Positions 6,314 through 14,363 of a DNA stretch of 20,542 nucleotides are shown piece by piece. This DNA comes from Planctomycetota bacterium (lineage in GTDB: Bacteria > Planctomycetota > UBA1135 > UBA2386), in contig JAEYTU010000131.1 in NCBI GenBank assembly GCA_023433825.1, positions 1 to 20,542 of the forward strand. Reading direction: 5' to 3'. The notes below the pieces were generated by a model that was not told where the DNA came from, did not search any database, and worked only from the letters and a program-made list of their open reading frames with translations. Both the position numbers and the translations under genes were made by a program. The stretch's first letter is position 1, and every line of letters starts with the position of its first letter.

Positions 6314-9085
6314 ATGCAGAACACTCGTCGGAACACGGTGGCGATCCTGTCGATCGCGCCGTTCGTCTGGTTGCTGGCGACGGCCTGCTCCGAGGGCGGC
6401 GCGCGCGAGAGCGCACTCGGAACGGCCGAGTCGTGCATGACCTGCCACAACGGCGCGACGCACGACAACTACGCGGGGCCGGGCATCCCCGACCCGCACC
6501 CGTTCCCCGGCGCCGAGAACCTGAGCTGCACGACCTGTCATGGCGGCGACCCGAACGGCCGCGACAAGGAGTCGAGTCACGTTCCGCCGCCGCCGCAGAT
6601 CGGCTCGCGGGAACACCAACGCGTCGTGCCCGAGGCGTACTTCAATCGGCTGACGCTCGCCGGCATCGACAAGTACCCCGACTACACGGTGAACGGGCGC
6701 ACCTGGACCGCGCTCGACTACCTGCAGTTCGTCAATCCCGGCGACTTGCGCGTCGTCTCGCAGAGTCGGAGCTGCGGCGCGTGTCACCAAGCGCATGCCG
6801 AGTGCATGAGCGCGAGCCCGCTCGCGACGTCGACCGGCATCCTCGGCGGCGCGATGTACGCGATCGGCGCCGAGAACGCCGTGACGGCGAACGGCGGTCT
6901 GTACCTCGACACGGCGTCGGACTTCTCGTTCCGCGCCGTCACCGATCCGGACTGGCAGCTCGGCGTCAACTCGTTCGGCAGCGTCGGCTCGCTGATCGAG
7001 TCGCCGGTGTTCAGCGTCCGCAACCGTCGCGGACCGGACGACATCTTCCAGAACCCCGACTTCGACGCCGCGAACCTCGTCGACGACATCCAGTCGGACG
7101 GTCGCGTCGTCGATCGCTCACCGCTGGCGCGGCTGTTCCACGAGCAGGTCTCGTTCACGTGCGGCGACTGCCACCTTGGAAGCGCGGGCGCGAACAACCG
7201 CGCCGGTGACTTCCGTTCGTCGGGATGCACGGCGTGTCACATGCCGTACAGCCTGGGCGGGCGCAGCGGCAGCGGCGACCCGAACGTCGATCGCGAGGAA
7301 CCCCTCGACCCGGACGACATCGACGAACCCGAACGTGCGCACGTGCGCGCGCACCGGATCGTCAGCGTCGCGCGGACGCTGTCGAACGGCGTCACCGTCG
7401 CGGGCATGGACGACCTGACGTGCGCCGGTTGCCACCAGGGCAGCAACCGCACCGTCATGCAGTACTGGGGCATTCGCCTCGACCAGAACCAGGACGTGCG
7501 CCGCGGCGTGCAGTACCCGGCGAACCCGGTGCGCTTCACGAACACGTCGCGCGACACGCGGCTGTTCGACCCCGAGGTCGGCAACCGGACGTTCAACGGT
7601 CGCAATGCGAACCAGTACCTCGCGTTCGAGGACTACGACGGCGACAACCGCGACGACACGCCGCCGGACGTCCACCACGAAGCGGGGATGGGCTGCATCG
7701 ACTGTCACGGCAGCTACGACCTGCACGGTGACGTCGCCGGCGCCAAGCGCGGCGAGATCACGAGTCGGATGGATCACGCCGTCGCGATCAGTTGCGAGAA
7801 CTGCCACGGCTCGACGACGGCGTATGCGCTGACGGCGCCGGGCACCGGCTACGACGGCGTGCAGCGAACGCACGCGGTCGACGGCGCCGGCAACGTTCTC
7901 AAACACGTCGTTCGCGAGGACGACGGCACCTACTGGCTGACGAGTCGATTGACGGGTCGGCGCCACTTCGTCTCGCAGACGCTCGACACGATCGTCGACA
8001 ACGCGAAGGTCAATCCGCTGACCGGTCAGCCCGTCTACAGCGCGAAGGCGTCGTATGCGATGGGCCGCGCCGACGGCAATCCGGCGACCGGCATCGGCCC
8101 GCAGCAGACGGGTGGCGTCACGCCGGGCTTCAGTCACGGCGACAACATGAGCTGCGCGTCGTGTCACTCGGCGTGGACCAACACGTGCGTCGGGTGCCAC
8201 CTCGGCGGCGAATACAACAACGGCAACAACTTCAGCAACATCACCGGCCAGCGCATCGTCTTCCGCCAGGAGATCGCCGACTTCGTCTATCAGTCGCCGG
8301 TGCCGTTCCAACTCGGCGTCAGTCACGACAACAAGATCCAGCAGTTCGCGACGAACACGAAGGTGTTCTTCCAATGGAAGGACCGCAACAACCAGCGTTC
8401 GCAGGTGTTCGCGTTCTCCGACCGTGAAAGTCGCGGCGCCAATCAGGCGACGCCGTTCCCGTCGCTGGGTCACAACTACCTGCTCGCGCACTCGATTCGC
8501 GGGCGCGTGACGGCGACGAACGAGGGCCCGCGTTACTGCGTCGCCTGTCACTTGACGACCGAAGGTCTCGCCAATCACGGCGCGGCCTACGACACGTTCC
8601 GCACGCAGATCGCGAACCACGACTTCGGCAATCTCGACTTCGCGATGCTGCAGACGCACATCGGGCGCAACCCCGGCAATCAGCTGAACTCCCCGATGTG
8701 GGTCCACATGGTCGCCGGCCTCGGCAGCGGCATGTTCCTGTTCGACGCGTCGGGACGACCGATCAACCCGCTCGACAACGACGCCAATCGCCGTCCGTTC
8801 AACGTCGCGCCGGCGACGCGCTTCGACCCGAACCTCGTCGCCTACGACCTCGACCGCGTCGTGCTGCCGAGTGGCGTCGCAACGGCGTCGAACAACCACG
8901 CGATGAACGGCGGCGTCGTCCCGACGCCGAACCTCCGCGACGGCGCGACCGATCCGGCGTTCTCCGGACCGCTCGGATCGACGCTGGTTCGACGTTTGAC
9001 GGACCCGACGACCGGCATCGTGCTCGACTCGTGGCTGAACGCGAACGGCGCGAACGGCGGCGACGCGGGGGTGCACATTCGCTGA
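6314..9085 (+). CDS. 11-heme c-type cytochrome, probable surface lipoprotein
   Basis: 923 residues. The N-terminus is a signal of lipoprotein type (LLATAC, Cys25); the -3 residue is Ala rather than the usual Leu, so lipidation is probable rather than certain. Eleven CxxCH motifs lie between about residue 41 and 742 (CMTCH, CTTCH, CGACH, CGDCH, CTACH, CAGCH, CIDCH, CENCH, CASCH, CVGCH, CVACH). They are irregularly spaced within long heme-free stretches, unlike the compact repeats of the two upstream cytochromes, and the last 180 or so residues carry none. A D-Y-D-G-D-N segment (about 439-444) resembles a calcium-binding loop. Large, sparsely hemed outer-membrane cytochrome lipoproteins are typical terminal reductases or surface electron carriers in porin-cytochrome loci, and I infer that role. 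A catalytic multiheme enzyme is the alternative, but no family-specific active site was recognised. It is separated from the upstream four genes by 185 bases, so it may have its own promoter. Confidence 0.9.
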   Translation: MQNTRRNTVAILSIAPFVWLLATACSEGGARESALGTAESCMTCHNGATHDNYAGPGIPDPHPFPGAENLSCTTCHGGDPNGRDKESSHVPPPPQIGSREHQRVVPEAYFNRLTLAGIDKYPDYTVNGRTWTALDYLQFVNPGDLRVVSQSRSCGACHQAHAECMSASPLATSTGILGGAMYAIGAENAVTANGGLYLDTASDFSFRAVTDPDWQLGVNSFGSVGSLIESPVFSVRNRRGPDDIFQNPDFDAANLVDDIQSDGRVVDRSPLARLFHEQVSFTCGDCHLGSAGANNRAGDFRSSGCTACHMPYSLGGRSGSGDPNVDREEPLDPDDIDEPERAHVRAHRIVSVARTLSNGVTVAGMDDLTCAGCHQGSNRTVMQYWGIRLDQNQDVRRGVQYPANPVRFTNTSRDTRLFDPEVGNRTFNGRNANQYLAFEDYDGDNRDDTPPDVHHEAGMGCIDCHGSYDLHGDVAGAKRGEITSRMDHAVAISCENCHGSTTAYALTAPGTGYDGVQRTHAVDGAGNVLKHVVREDDGTYWLTSRLTGRRHFVSQTLDTIVDNAKVNPLTGQPVYSAKASYAMGRADGNPATGIGPQQTGGVTPGFSHGDNMSCASCHSAWTNTCVGCHLGGEYNNGNNFSNITGQRIVFRQEIADFVYQSPVPFQLGVSHDNKIQQFATNTKVFFQWKDRNNQRSQVFAFSDRESRGANQATPFPSLGHNYLLAHSIRGRVTATNEGPRYCVACHLTTEGLANHGAAYDTFRTQIANHDFGNLDFAMLQTHIGRNPGNQLNSPMWVHMVAGLGSGMFLFDASGRPINPLDNDANRRPFNVAPATRFDPNLVAYDLDRVVLPSGVATASNNHAMNGGVVPTPNLRDGATDPAFSGPLGSTLVRRLTDPTTGIVLDSWLNANGANGGDAGVHIR

Positions 9086-9093
9086 TGTCGTCG

Positions 9094-9180
9094 GAAAGTG
9101 AGAAGAAGGTGCCTGGCACGTTCATTTCACTTTCTCGGAGAAAGTGAAACAAAGGTGCCAGGCACCTTCGTTTCACTTTC
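9094..9180. repeat. Pair of nested 41-nt palindromes (REP/MITE-like) between convergent genes
   Basis: Two 41-base units, 9094-9134 and 9140-9180, are separated by five bases. Each begins GAAAGTGA, ends TTTCACTTTC and has a central GGTGCC[T/A]GGCAC core, so each is itself an imperfect palindrome. The left unit matches the reverse complement of the right at 36 of 41 positions, and matches it directly at 35 of 41, so the two can also pair into one long hairpin. The segment is visibly richer in A and T than its surroundings and fills the space between the 11-heme gene's stop (9085) and the convergent glycosyltransferase's stop (9187). It may serve as a bidirectional terminator. Its form resembles dispersed REP-like palindromes mobilised by REP-associated transposases, but no second copy occurs in this window. 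Confidence 0.8.
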
Positions 9181-9186
9181 GCGGCG

Positions 9187-10164
9187 TCAGACGTGCCGCC
9201 GCATCCAACGATCGACGCGGCGGTAGTGCGCGGCGCGCGGGCCTGCGAGGTGCTCGCGCGCCGCGGCACCGAGGTACATGCCGACCGCGGCCCATCGCGC
9301 ATAGCCGCGCGCCCACCGATGCAGCGCTGCGCGTTCGGCGTCGCCGAGGCCGAGTTCGTCGACGATCCTCGCGTACTCGGTGTGGCCCCAGCGGATCGCG
9401 TCGATCAACGCGCGGCGATCGCGCAGCAAGTGCACGTCGAACAGGTCGCGCAGATTGTCGTGATCGCAATAGATCCGCTTGCCCTCGTCGCGCGGCGTGC
9501 GGTTGTGACTGTGGACGACGGCGCTGCGCGGCTCGAAGACGATCGCGTGACCGTCGAGCAAGAGTCGCTTGCCGAACGCGACGTCCTCGCCGAACCGGCG
9601 TCGGCCGAACCGCACCGACGCCCACGCGCTGCGCCGGACGCTGCTCGCGACATTGTCGAACGCGCACCGGTGCAGCCGTTCGAGCGGCGCCAGAGCGTCG
9701 TACTCGGCCTGCGACCCGATCCGCTGGACGACGCGTTCATTGCGCCCGGCCGTCCACTCGAGCAGCCGCCGCCGCAGGAACGGATTGCAGTCGTCGCGCG
9801 GGATCTGTTTGCAGTACGCGGCGCCGACGCTCGGGTCCGTGTAGCAGTCGAGCAACGCCGGCAGCCAGTTCGTGTCGGCCGGGATCGCGTCCTGCGTCAG
9901 CAGCACGACGACGTCGCCGCGTGTGCGTTCGATCGCGAAGTCGCGCGTCGCGCCGTGGTTGAACTCGCGCTGCTCGATGCCGTGAACGGTGAACCCGTGC
10001 CGGCGCAGCATGGCGACCGTCTCGTCGCGCGAACCGCTGTCGACGGCGACCTTCTCGAGTTCCGCCGCCCCCGGCTGCCGGTCGACCATCGCCAGCACCT
10101 GCTCCAGCACCGGCCCACCGTTCCAAGTCGGGATGACGAGACTCGCGCGCATCGCGGAGGTCAT
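9187..10164 (-). CDS. GT2 family glycosyltransferase (rhamnosyltransferase-like)
   Basis: 325 residues, a single GT-A domain of about normal length for soluble family 2 enzymes. Visible features are the N-terminal nucleotide-sugar strand LVIPTWNGG (9-17), acidic motif VDSGSRDET (41-49), FNHGATRDFA (68-77), which is typical of rhamnosyltransferase-like members, the DxD-equivalent LLTQDA (88-93), and FGEDVAF with E193-D194 as the likely acceptor-activating pair. No membrane segment is seen. It would transfer a sugar from a nucleotide donor to a polysaccharide or lipopolysaccharide acceptor on the cytoplasmic side; donor and acceptor cannot be read. It stands alone, convergent with the 11-heme gene and divergent from the gene at 10287. 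ATG at 10164 has no clear Shine-Dalgarno, and a second ATG at 10152 is also possible. Confidence 0.88.
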   Translation of the reverse strand: MTSAMRASLVIPTWNGGPVLEQVLAMVDRQPGAAELEKVAVDSGSRDETVAMLRRHGFTVHGIEQREFNHGATRDFAIERTRGDVVVLLTQDAIPADTNWLPALLDCYTDPSVGAAYCKQIPRDDCNPFLRRRLLEWTAGRNERVVQRIGSQAEYDALAPLERLHRCAFDNVASSVRRSAWASVRFGRRRFGEDVAFGKRLLLDGHAIVFEPRSAVVHSHNRTPRDEGKRIYCDHDNLRDLFDVHLLRDRRALIDAIRWGHTEYARIVDELGLGDAERAALHRWARGYARWAAVGMYLGAAAREHLAGPRAAHYRRVDRWMRRHV

Positions 10165-10274
10165 ACCGGGACCGGGGAACTTGCCGAACAGCCGCGACCG
10201 ATCTCTTCACACGGGAAGGTCTTGCGCACTCGGTGAGTCGAAGCCGTAATCCGACCTCCGCCCGCCGCTGCCCG

Positions 10275-10280
10275 AAGGAG
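10275..10280 (+). promoter_or_regulatory. Shine-Dalgarno AAGGAG setting a GTG start
   Basis: AAGGAG lies six bases before GTG at 10287. It supports that start over an upstream in-frame candidate at 10233, whose extra residues are not signal-like. The remainder of the 10165-10286 intergenic stretch shows no convincing promoter. Confidence 0.75.
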
Positions 10281-10286
10281 TCCACC

Positions 10287-11885
10287 GTGCGCACCCGTCT
10301 GACATTGATCCTCCTCGTGGAGGTCGCGGTACTCGCATTCCTCGTCGTGCAGCTCGCCAGCGCCGGCGCGCCGCAGCCAGCGACGCCGGATGCCGCAGAG
10401 TCGCGCGCACCGGTTGCCGACGCGGCCGCGCCGACGCCGAGTGCGGAGGTGGCTGCGAACGCGCGCACCGACGTCGCGCGCGCGACGGCTGCCGCGGAAG
10501 CGCCGCGCACCGAGCTCGCGACGCAGTTCGATCCCGACGATCCAGTCGGCGTGCTGTTGACCGGCACGGTCCGCTGGCGCGACGGAAGCGTGGCGAAGGC
10601 GAGCGTGTCGGCGACTGCTGGGCAGGTCCGACGTGGCGCCGAGACGGCGACGGATGGAACCTTCGCCATCGCCGGCCTGCGTCCGGGGGAGTGGAACTTC
10701 CGGATCTTTGGCGAAGGCGCCGTCGACGCGACGTTCCCGCACGCGCTCAGCGCCGATCCGGTCCAGGTGCACGACTTCGTCCTCGACCGGTCGTTCGCCG
10801 TGCGCGTGCGCATCGTCACGCCGGACGGGCAGGACGCGACGCGCGCGCTCCGGCTCGGCGGCTACGGCTTGTGGAACTTCCACGTCGTCGGAGCGCGGGA
10901 GCCCCTCCCCTCGTCGCTTGCGCTGACCAGCGTCAGCACGATGAACGTCGGTGACGCTCGGTGGCACGCCGAGATGAACCCGGTCGATGGCAACGCCGGC
11001 ACGTTGCACCTCCGAGAAGCGCCGCCAGCCCACGTTGCGTTGCTGGTGCGTTCGCGCATCGTCGAGCAGCAAGTCGTGCCGCCGGGACAGGACTCGATCA
11101 CGTTCACCGTCGACGTCGATGCACTCGCGACGCAAACCGCCTCCGTGGTCGTTCGAGTTCTCGATGCCGAGACCGGCGCGCCGCTGACGAACGCGAGCGT
11201 CGCGCTGAGCAACGCCAGCGGGTTCACGACTGGCACGCCGGTGGACGCCGAAGGCCGCAGCAAGAAGCGCGCGGTCGCTGGGATCCACCACGTCACGATC
11301 ACGGCACCCGGTCGTGAGCGCTACCTGAACATCCTGCGCGTCTTCGAGTCGCCGATCGATCTGGGAGACGTCCGGCTCGGCCCGGCGCAACCGTTGGCCG
11401 GACGCGTCGTCGACGCGGACGGAAAGCCGGTCGCAGCCTCGCTGCAGTGGACCGAGCTGAAGTGGCGCACCGCACCGACGACGTTCCACCAGAACCGCTC
11501 GGCGATCGCGAGCGCCGAAGGCGAGTTCACGCTCCACGGCACGGGGTCCGGCCGAATCGCCGTGCAAGCCCGGACCAACGACCAACGCATCGCCGTCGGC
11601 GTGTTCGACAACCCACCGACGACGCCGATCGAATTGCGCGTCGACCACGGCGCCGTGCTGGAGATCTCGCGACCGGTGGACCCGACGCGCGCGTTCACGG
11701 TCACGGTGTTCGACGCGCGTCGGGATCCGATCTCGGCACAACGCATGGAGCCGGGTTTGGAGCAGGTGAAGTTGCTCTTGCCCGCCGGCGCCTACACGTT
11801 CGAAGTGCACGACGACCACGATCGGCTCGTCCAGTCGGGTGCCGTCGAGCTCGGCGCGCAACCGGCCAAGTTGGTGATCCGATGA
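10287..11885 (+). CDS. Membrane-anchored protein with carboxypeptidase-regulatory-like domains (paralog 1)
   Basis: 532 residues. One N-terminal hydrophobic helix (about residues 5-26) acts as signal or anchor, followed by an Ala/Pro-rich linker to about residue 85. The rest is beta-rich with several carboxypeptidase-regulatory-like (transthyretin-like) repeats, recognisable by 'G-x-V-x-D/R-x-x-G-x-x-x-x-x-A-x-V': at about 93 (GTVRWRDG), 290 (VRVLDAETGAPL) and 370 (GRVVDADGKPV). No catalytic motif is visible. Such repeats are common in secreted or surface proteins and usually have structural or binding roles. It overlaps the next gene by four bases (ATGA), and that neighbour is a clear paralog, so the two are probably co-expressed and may form a pair. 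No function is assigned. Confidence 0.82.
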   Translation: MRTRLTLILLVEVAVLAFLVVQLASAGAPQPATPDAAESRAPVADAAAPTPSAEVAANARTDVARATAAAEAPRTELATQFDPDDPVGVLLTGTVRWRDGSVAKASVSATAGQVRRGAETATDGTFAIAGLRPGEWNFRIFGEGAVDATFPHALSADPVQVHDFVLDRSFAVRVRIVTPDGQDATRALRLGGYGLWNFHVVGAREPLPSSLALTSVSTMNVGDARWHAEMNPVDGNAGTLHLREAPPAHVALLVRSRIVEQQVVPPGQDSITFTVDVDALATQTASVVVRVLDAETGAPLTNASVALSNASGFTTGTPVDAEGRSKKRAVAGIHHVTITAPGRERYLNILRVFESPIDLGDVRLGPAQPLAGRVVDADGKPVAASLQWTELKWRTAPTTFHQNRSAIASAEGEFTLHGTGSGRIAVQARTNDQRIAVGVFDNPPTTPIELRVDHGAVLEISRPVDPTRAFTVTVFDARRDPISAQRMEPGLEQVKLLLPAGAYTFEVHDDHDRLVQSGAVELGAQPAKLVIR

Positions 11886-13498
11886 ACGCGAACGCCACCG
11901 ACCTGCGGCCGCTGAAGCTCCTCGTCGCGATCCTCGGCCTCGCGATCGTCGTGCTGTCACTCTGGTGGTGGCAGCGCACGTCGTCGATGGGCGCCACGTC
12001 GGAGTCCACGCCTCCGACGGCGACGCATGCGGTCGCCGACGACACGTCGAATCCGCCGCGCGAAGGAGCGCGCGACGACGCCGAGAGCACGACGCAGCGG
12101 TCGACGACCGACGAACCGGCGCGGTCGGAAGCCGCGCATGCCGCGCCCGACACCGGCCTGGTGGTCTACGGGACCGTGCGCGACGCCGCCGGCGCGCTGC
12201 TTCGCAAGGGCTTCCTCTTCGCCTACGCCGACGGCAAGCACAGCGGCACGGCGTCACTGCGGGATGGGACGTTCACGTTCAGTGGCCTGCGACGCGGCGA
12301 GCTTCGACTCGTCTCGCGCATCGACGACGAACTGCCGCTGAATCACCGCGTGACGCTGACGTCGGCGCACACGCGGCTCGACCTGCGCCTCGCGCCGCAA
12401 TGGCGCGTGACGGTTCACGCGCTGACGCCGGATGGGCAGCCGCTGCGGAACCAACTCGCAGGCGGTGCGAGCCCGATCGGACTCGGCACGCGGCTCGGCG
12501 CGCTCGCCAGTCACGAGCCGTTGACCTCTGATCCCGCGCCGCCGACCGGTCGCCACGTCGCCGAGCACCTCGGTCGCTTTCGCGGCGTCGAGTTCATGAG
12601 CCAAGGCAGTGCGCTGCCGAGTTCGGCCGTCGGCGTGCTGACGCTGCCGACCGATCGTCCGGTCCACGTCACGCTCGTTCTCGGACACGCGCGGCTCGCG
12701 ACGCAGCAAGTAGCGCCGGGTCAGAGCGACGTCACGTTCACGTTCGAAGTCGCCGACGTGGCCGCGAAGACTGGCACGGTTCACCTTCGCGTCGTCGACG
12801 CCGCCGGCGCCCCGGTTCCGACGGCGCGCGTTTCGATCCACGACAGTTCCAGCGGCGGCGGCGGCGCGAAGGTCGACGCCGATGGAAGGATCACGATCCG
12901 CGACGTTCCACCGGGTCGACTTCGCCTGACGATCTCGGCATCGAACGCAGTCGCACCGCCGCGTCTGATCGAAGTCGCACCGGGTGCCGACATCGATCTC
13001 GGCGACGTGCGCGTCGAGACGCCGGTGGTCGTCGGGATCGAGTTCCCGGGGATCACCGAGTCGACTCACGTCACGGTGACGAGCCTCGGTGCACCGCCTC
13101 GAGCGCCGCTCTTCGACGGCCGTGCGCGGCTCACGGTCGACGCTGGGAAGCGTGAGAACCTGATGCTCGCCCCCGGTCGCCATCTGCTCCACGCTCGCAG
13201 CCGCTCCAGCGGCGTTGCCACCGTCGAGATCGACACGCGCGCATTGCCGCCGATGCCGCTCCGCATCTCCCTCGCGCACGGTGTCCCGGTCGTGTTCGAC
13301 GTCGAGGTCGCCGGGACTCACCTTCAACTGCTGCAAGGCGCCGGGATCGTTCACGAACAGACGTTCGAGTTCGCGATGCCGGTCACGGTCGACGTGCAGC
13401 CCGGCGAGTACACGGTCGTGATCCGCCCGCCGAACGGCGCACCGTCGCAACAGAAGCTGACCGTCCCCTCGACGGGCGCGCGACTGCGCGTGCCGTGA
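11882..13498 (+). CDS. Membrane-anchored protein with carboxypeptidase-regulatory-like domains (paralog 2)
   Basis: 538 residues with an N-terminal helix (about 11-30, LKLLVAILGLAIVVLSLWWW), then a polar, disordered linker rich in Thr, Ser, Glu and Asp to about residue 90. Beta-rich repeats follow, aligned with those of the preceding gene: GTVRDAAG at residue 97 against GTVRWRDG at 93, DGTFTFSGLRRGE against DGTFAIAGLRPGE, HVTLVL...QQVAPGQ against HVALLV...QQVVPPGQ, and DLGDVRV against DLGDVRL. This collinear similarity shows a tandem gene duplication followed by substantial divergence. The ATG overlaps the upstream stop as ATGA, so translation is likely coupled. No enzymatic motif is seen; an envelope structural or binding role is only a guess. 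Confidence 0.82.
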   Translation: MNANATDLRPLKLLVAILGLAIVVLSLWWWQRTSSMGATSESTPPTATHAVADDTSNPPREGARDDAESTTQRSTTDEPARSEAAHAAPDTGLVVYGTVRDAAGALLRKGFLFAYADGKHSGTASLRDGTFTFSGLRRGELRLVSRIDDELPLNHRVTLTSAHTRLDLRLAPQWRVTVHALTPDGQPLRNQLAGGASPIGLGTRLGALASHEPLTSDPAPPTGRHVAEHLGRFRGVEFMSQGSALPSSAVGVLTLPTDRPVHVTLVLGHARLATQQVAPGQSDVTFTFEVADVAAKTGTVHLRVVDAAGAPVPTARVSIHDSSSGGGGAKVDADGRITIRDVPPGRLRLTISASNAVAPPRLIEVAPGADIDLGDVRVETPVVVGIEFPGITESTHVTVTSLGAPPRAPLFDGRARLTVDAGKRENLMLAPGRHLLHARSRSSGVATVEIDTRALPPMPLRISLAHGVPVVFDVEVAGTHLQLLQGAGIVHEQTFEFAMPVTVDVQPGEYTVVIRPPNGAPSQQKLTVPSTGARLRVP

Positions 13499-13507
13499 CG
13501 CGTCACG
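13494..13507. repeat. 14-bp perfect palindrome across two convergent stop codons
   Basis: CGTGACGCGTCACG contains the TGA of the + strand gene (13496-13498) and the TGA of the - strand gene (13503-13505), with four bases between the stops. With no T-run it is a weak terminator candidate; the symmetry may simply follow from opposed stops in G+C-rich sequence. Confidence 0.5.
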
Positions 13508-14363
13508 CGCGCCCCGGCAGCGGCGCCGAGAACCACCGCAGGTCGATGACACGAACGTGATCCCCCGCCGCGTCGCGGACGACCCCGCGTCCGAACCGTC
13601 GCGGGCGCTGGAGATGTGGTGACGCAATCGCGCGTTCGAGCGCCGTCGGTGTGCAGCGACGCTCCCCGTCGAGGAGCAACTCGTTGAACAGGACGACGAT
13701 CGCGAGGTAACACCAGACCACTCCCCACGGCGACAACGGCACGGCGAGATGACCGCACAGACTGATGCCGCCCGAGTAGCCCCACGCATGCAGGTAACGC
13801 AGGCGATGCCGCCACAGGAACGGCAACGTCCACCACAGCGCGAACGCATCGCGGTGGCGACCGGTCACGCTTACGCGCAGGAAACCGGCCGGGACGACGA
13901 ACACGACCGTCGCGTAGGCGACGAGCGCTATGGCGCATTCGCTCGGTGTGAGCCACGCCGGGTCCGCGCACGCGAACAGCACACACGCCGTCGGGAACGA
14001 CAACGTCGCGAAGATCGGGAACGCGGCGAATGCGAGCGCGATCCACGCCGTCGTCGCGTCCGGGGCGTAGCCGCGCGCGAGGACGATCGCAGCGACGGTG
14101 ACGTAGAGCGGCGCGAGGTAGCCGAAGATCACGGCCATCGCACGCCACCCGTCGACGACGTGACCGGCGATCCCCTCGCTCCATTCCGGCAGCGTCGGCT
14201 CGCGTTCCTCGCGCAGGCGTCGAACGAACCGCGATCGGTACCCGAGCACGGCCGGCCAACCGACGAACGGTACACACAGCACGAGTCCGCCGATCCACAG
14301 CTTGCGCCGCCATCGCGGGTCGAGCGTGGCGACGAGGCAGGCTGCGTGTGGATGCAGCTTCAG
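13503..14363 (-). CDS. DUF4013-like integral membrane protein
   Basis: About 286 residues with four or five hydrophobic helices: LWIGGLVLCVPFVGWPAVLGY near the N-terminus, then GYLAPLYVTVAAIVLARGY, AWIALAFAAFPIFATLSF, IALVAYATVVFVVPAGF and a helix near WGVVWCYLAIVVLF. The order of a short N-terminal stretch, a first helix ending in G-Y, R-rich segment, LPEW and then a D-G-x-x-A motif is the arrangement found in DUF4013 proteins. The family's function is unknown. The start is uncertain: no ATG or GTG fits before the first helix without entering the upstream gene. The best position is CTG at 14363, overlapping that gene's TGA as CTGA, though only a weak AAGG lies about 18 bases upstream. The C-terminal 60 residues are soluble and basic. 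It is the third gene of a minus-strand membrane-protein cluster. Confidence 0.72.
   Translation of the reverse strand: MKLHPHAACLVATLDPRWRRKLWIGGLVLCVPFVGWPAVLGYRSRFVRRLREEREPTLPEWSEGIAGHVVDGWRAMAVIFGYLAPLYVTVAAIVLARGYAPDATTAWIALAFAAFPIFATLSFPTACVLFACADPAWLTPSECAIALVAYATVVFVVPAGFLRVSVTGRHRDAFALWWTLPFLWRHRLRYLHAWGYSGGISLCGHLAVPLSPWGVVWCYLAIVVLFNELLLDGERRCTPTALERAIASPHLQRPRRFGRGVVRDAAGDHVRVIDLRWFSAPLPGRA

Noticed and set aside
9094..9180. CRISPR array interpretation of the repeated GGTGCC-containing units
   Set aside because: Only two units, a 5-base separator and strong internal palindromes; no cas genes nearby.
9144..9962. Plus-strand open frames running through the glycosyltransferase gene, one beginning inside the palindrome
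   Set aside because: They are Arg/Ala-rich antisense shadows; the minus-strand frame has clear GT2 motifs.
10222..10250. Possible promoter TTGCGC - 17 bp - CGTAAT upstream of the paralog pair
   Set aside because: Both hexamers match consensus poorly and sigma-factor preferences of this organism are unknown; too weak to list as a feature.
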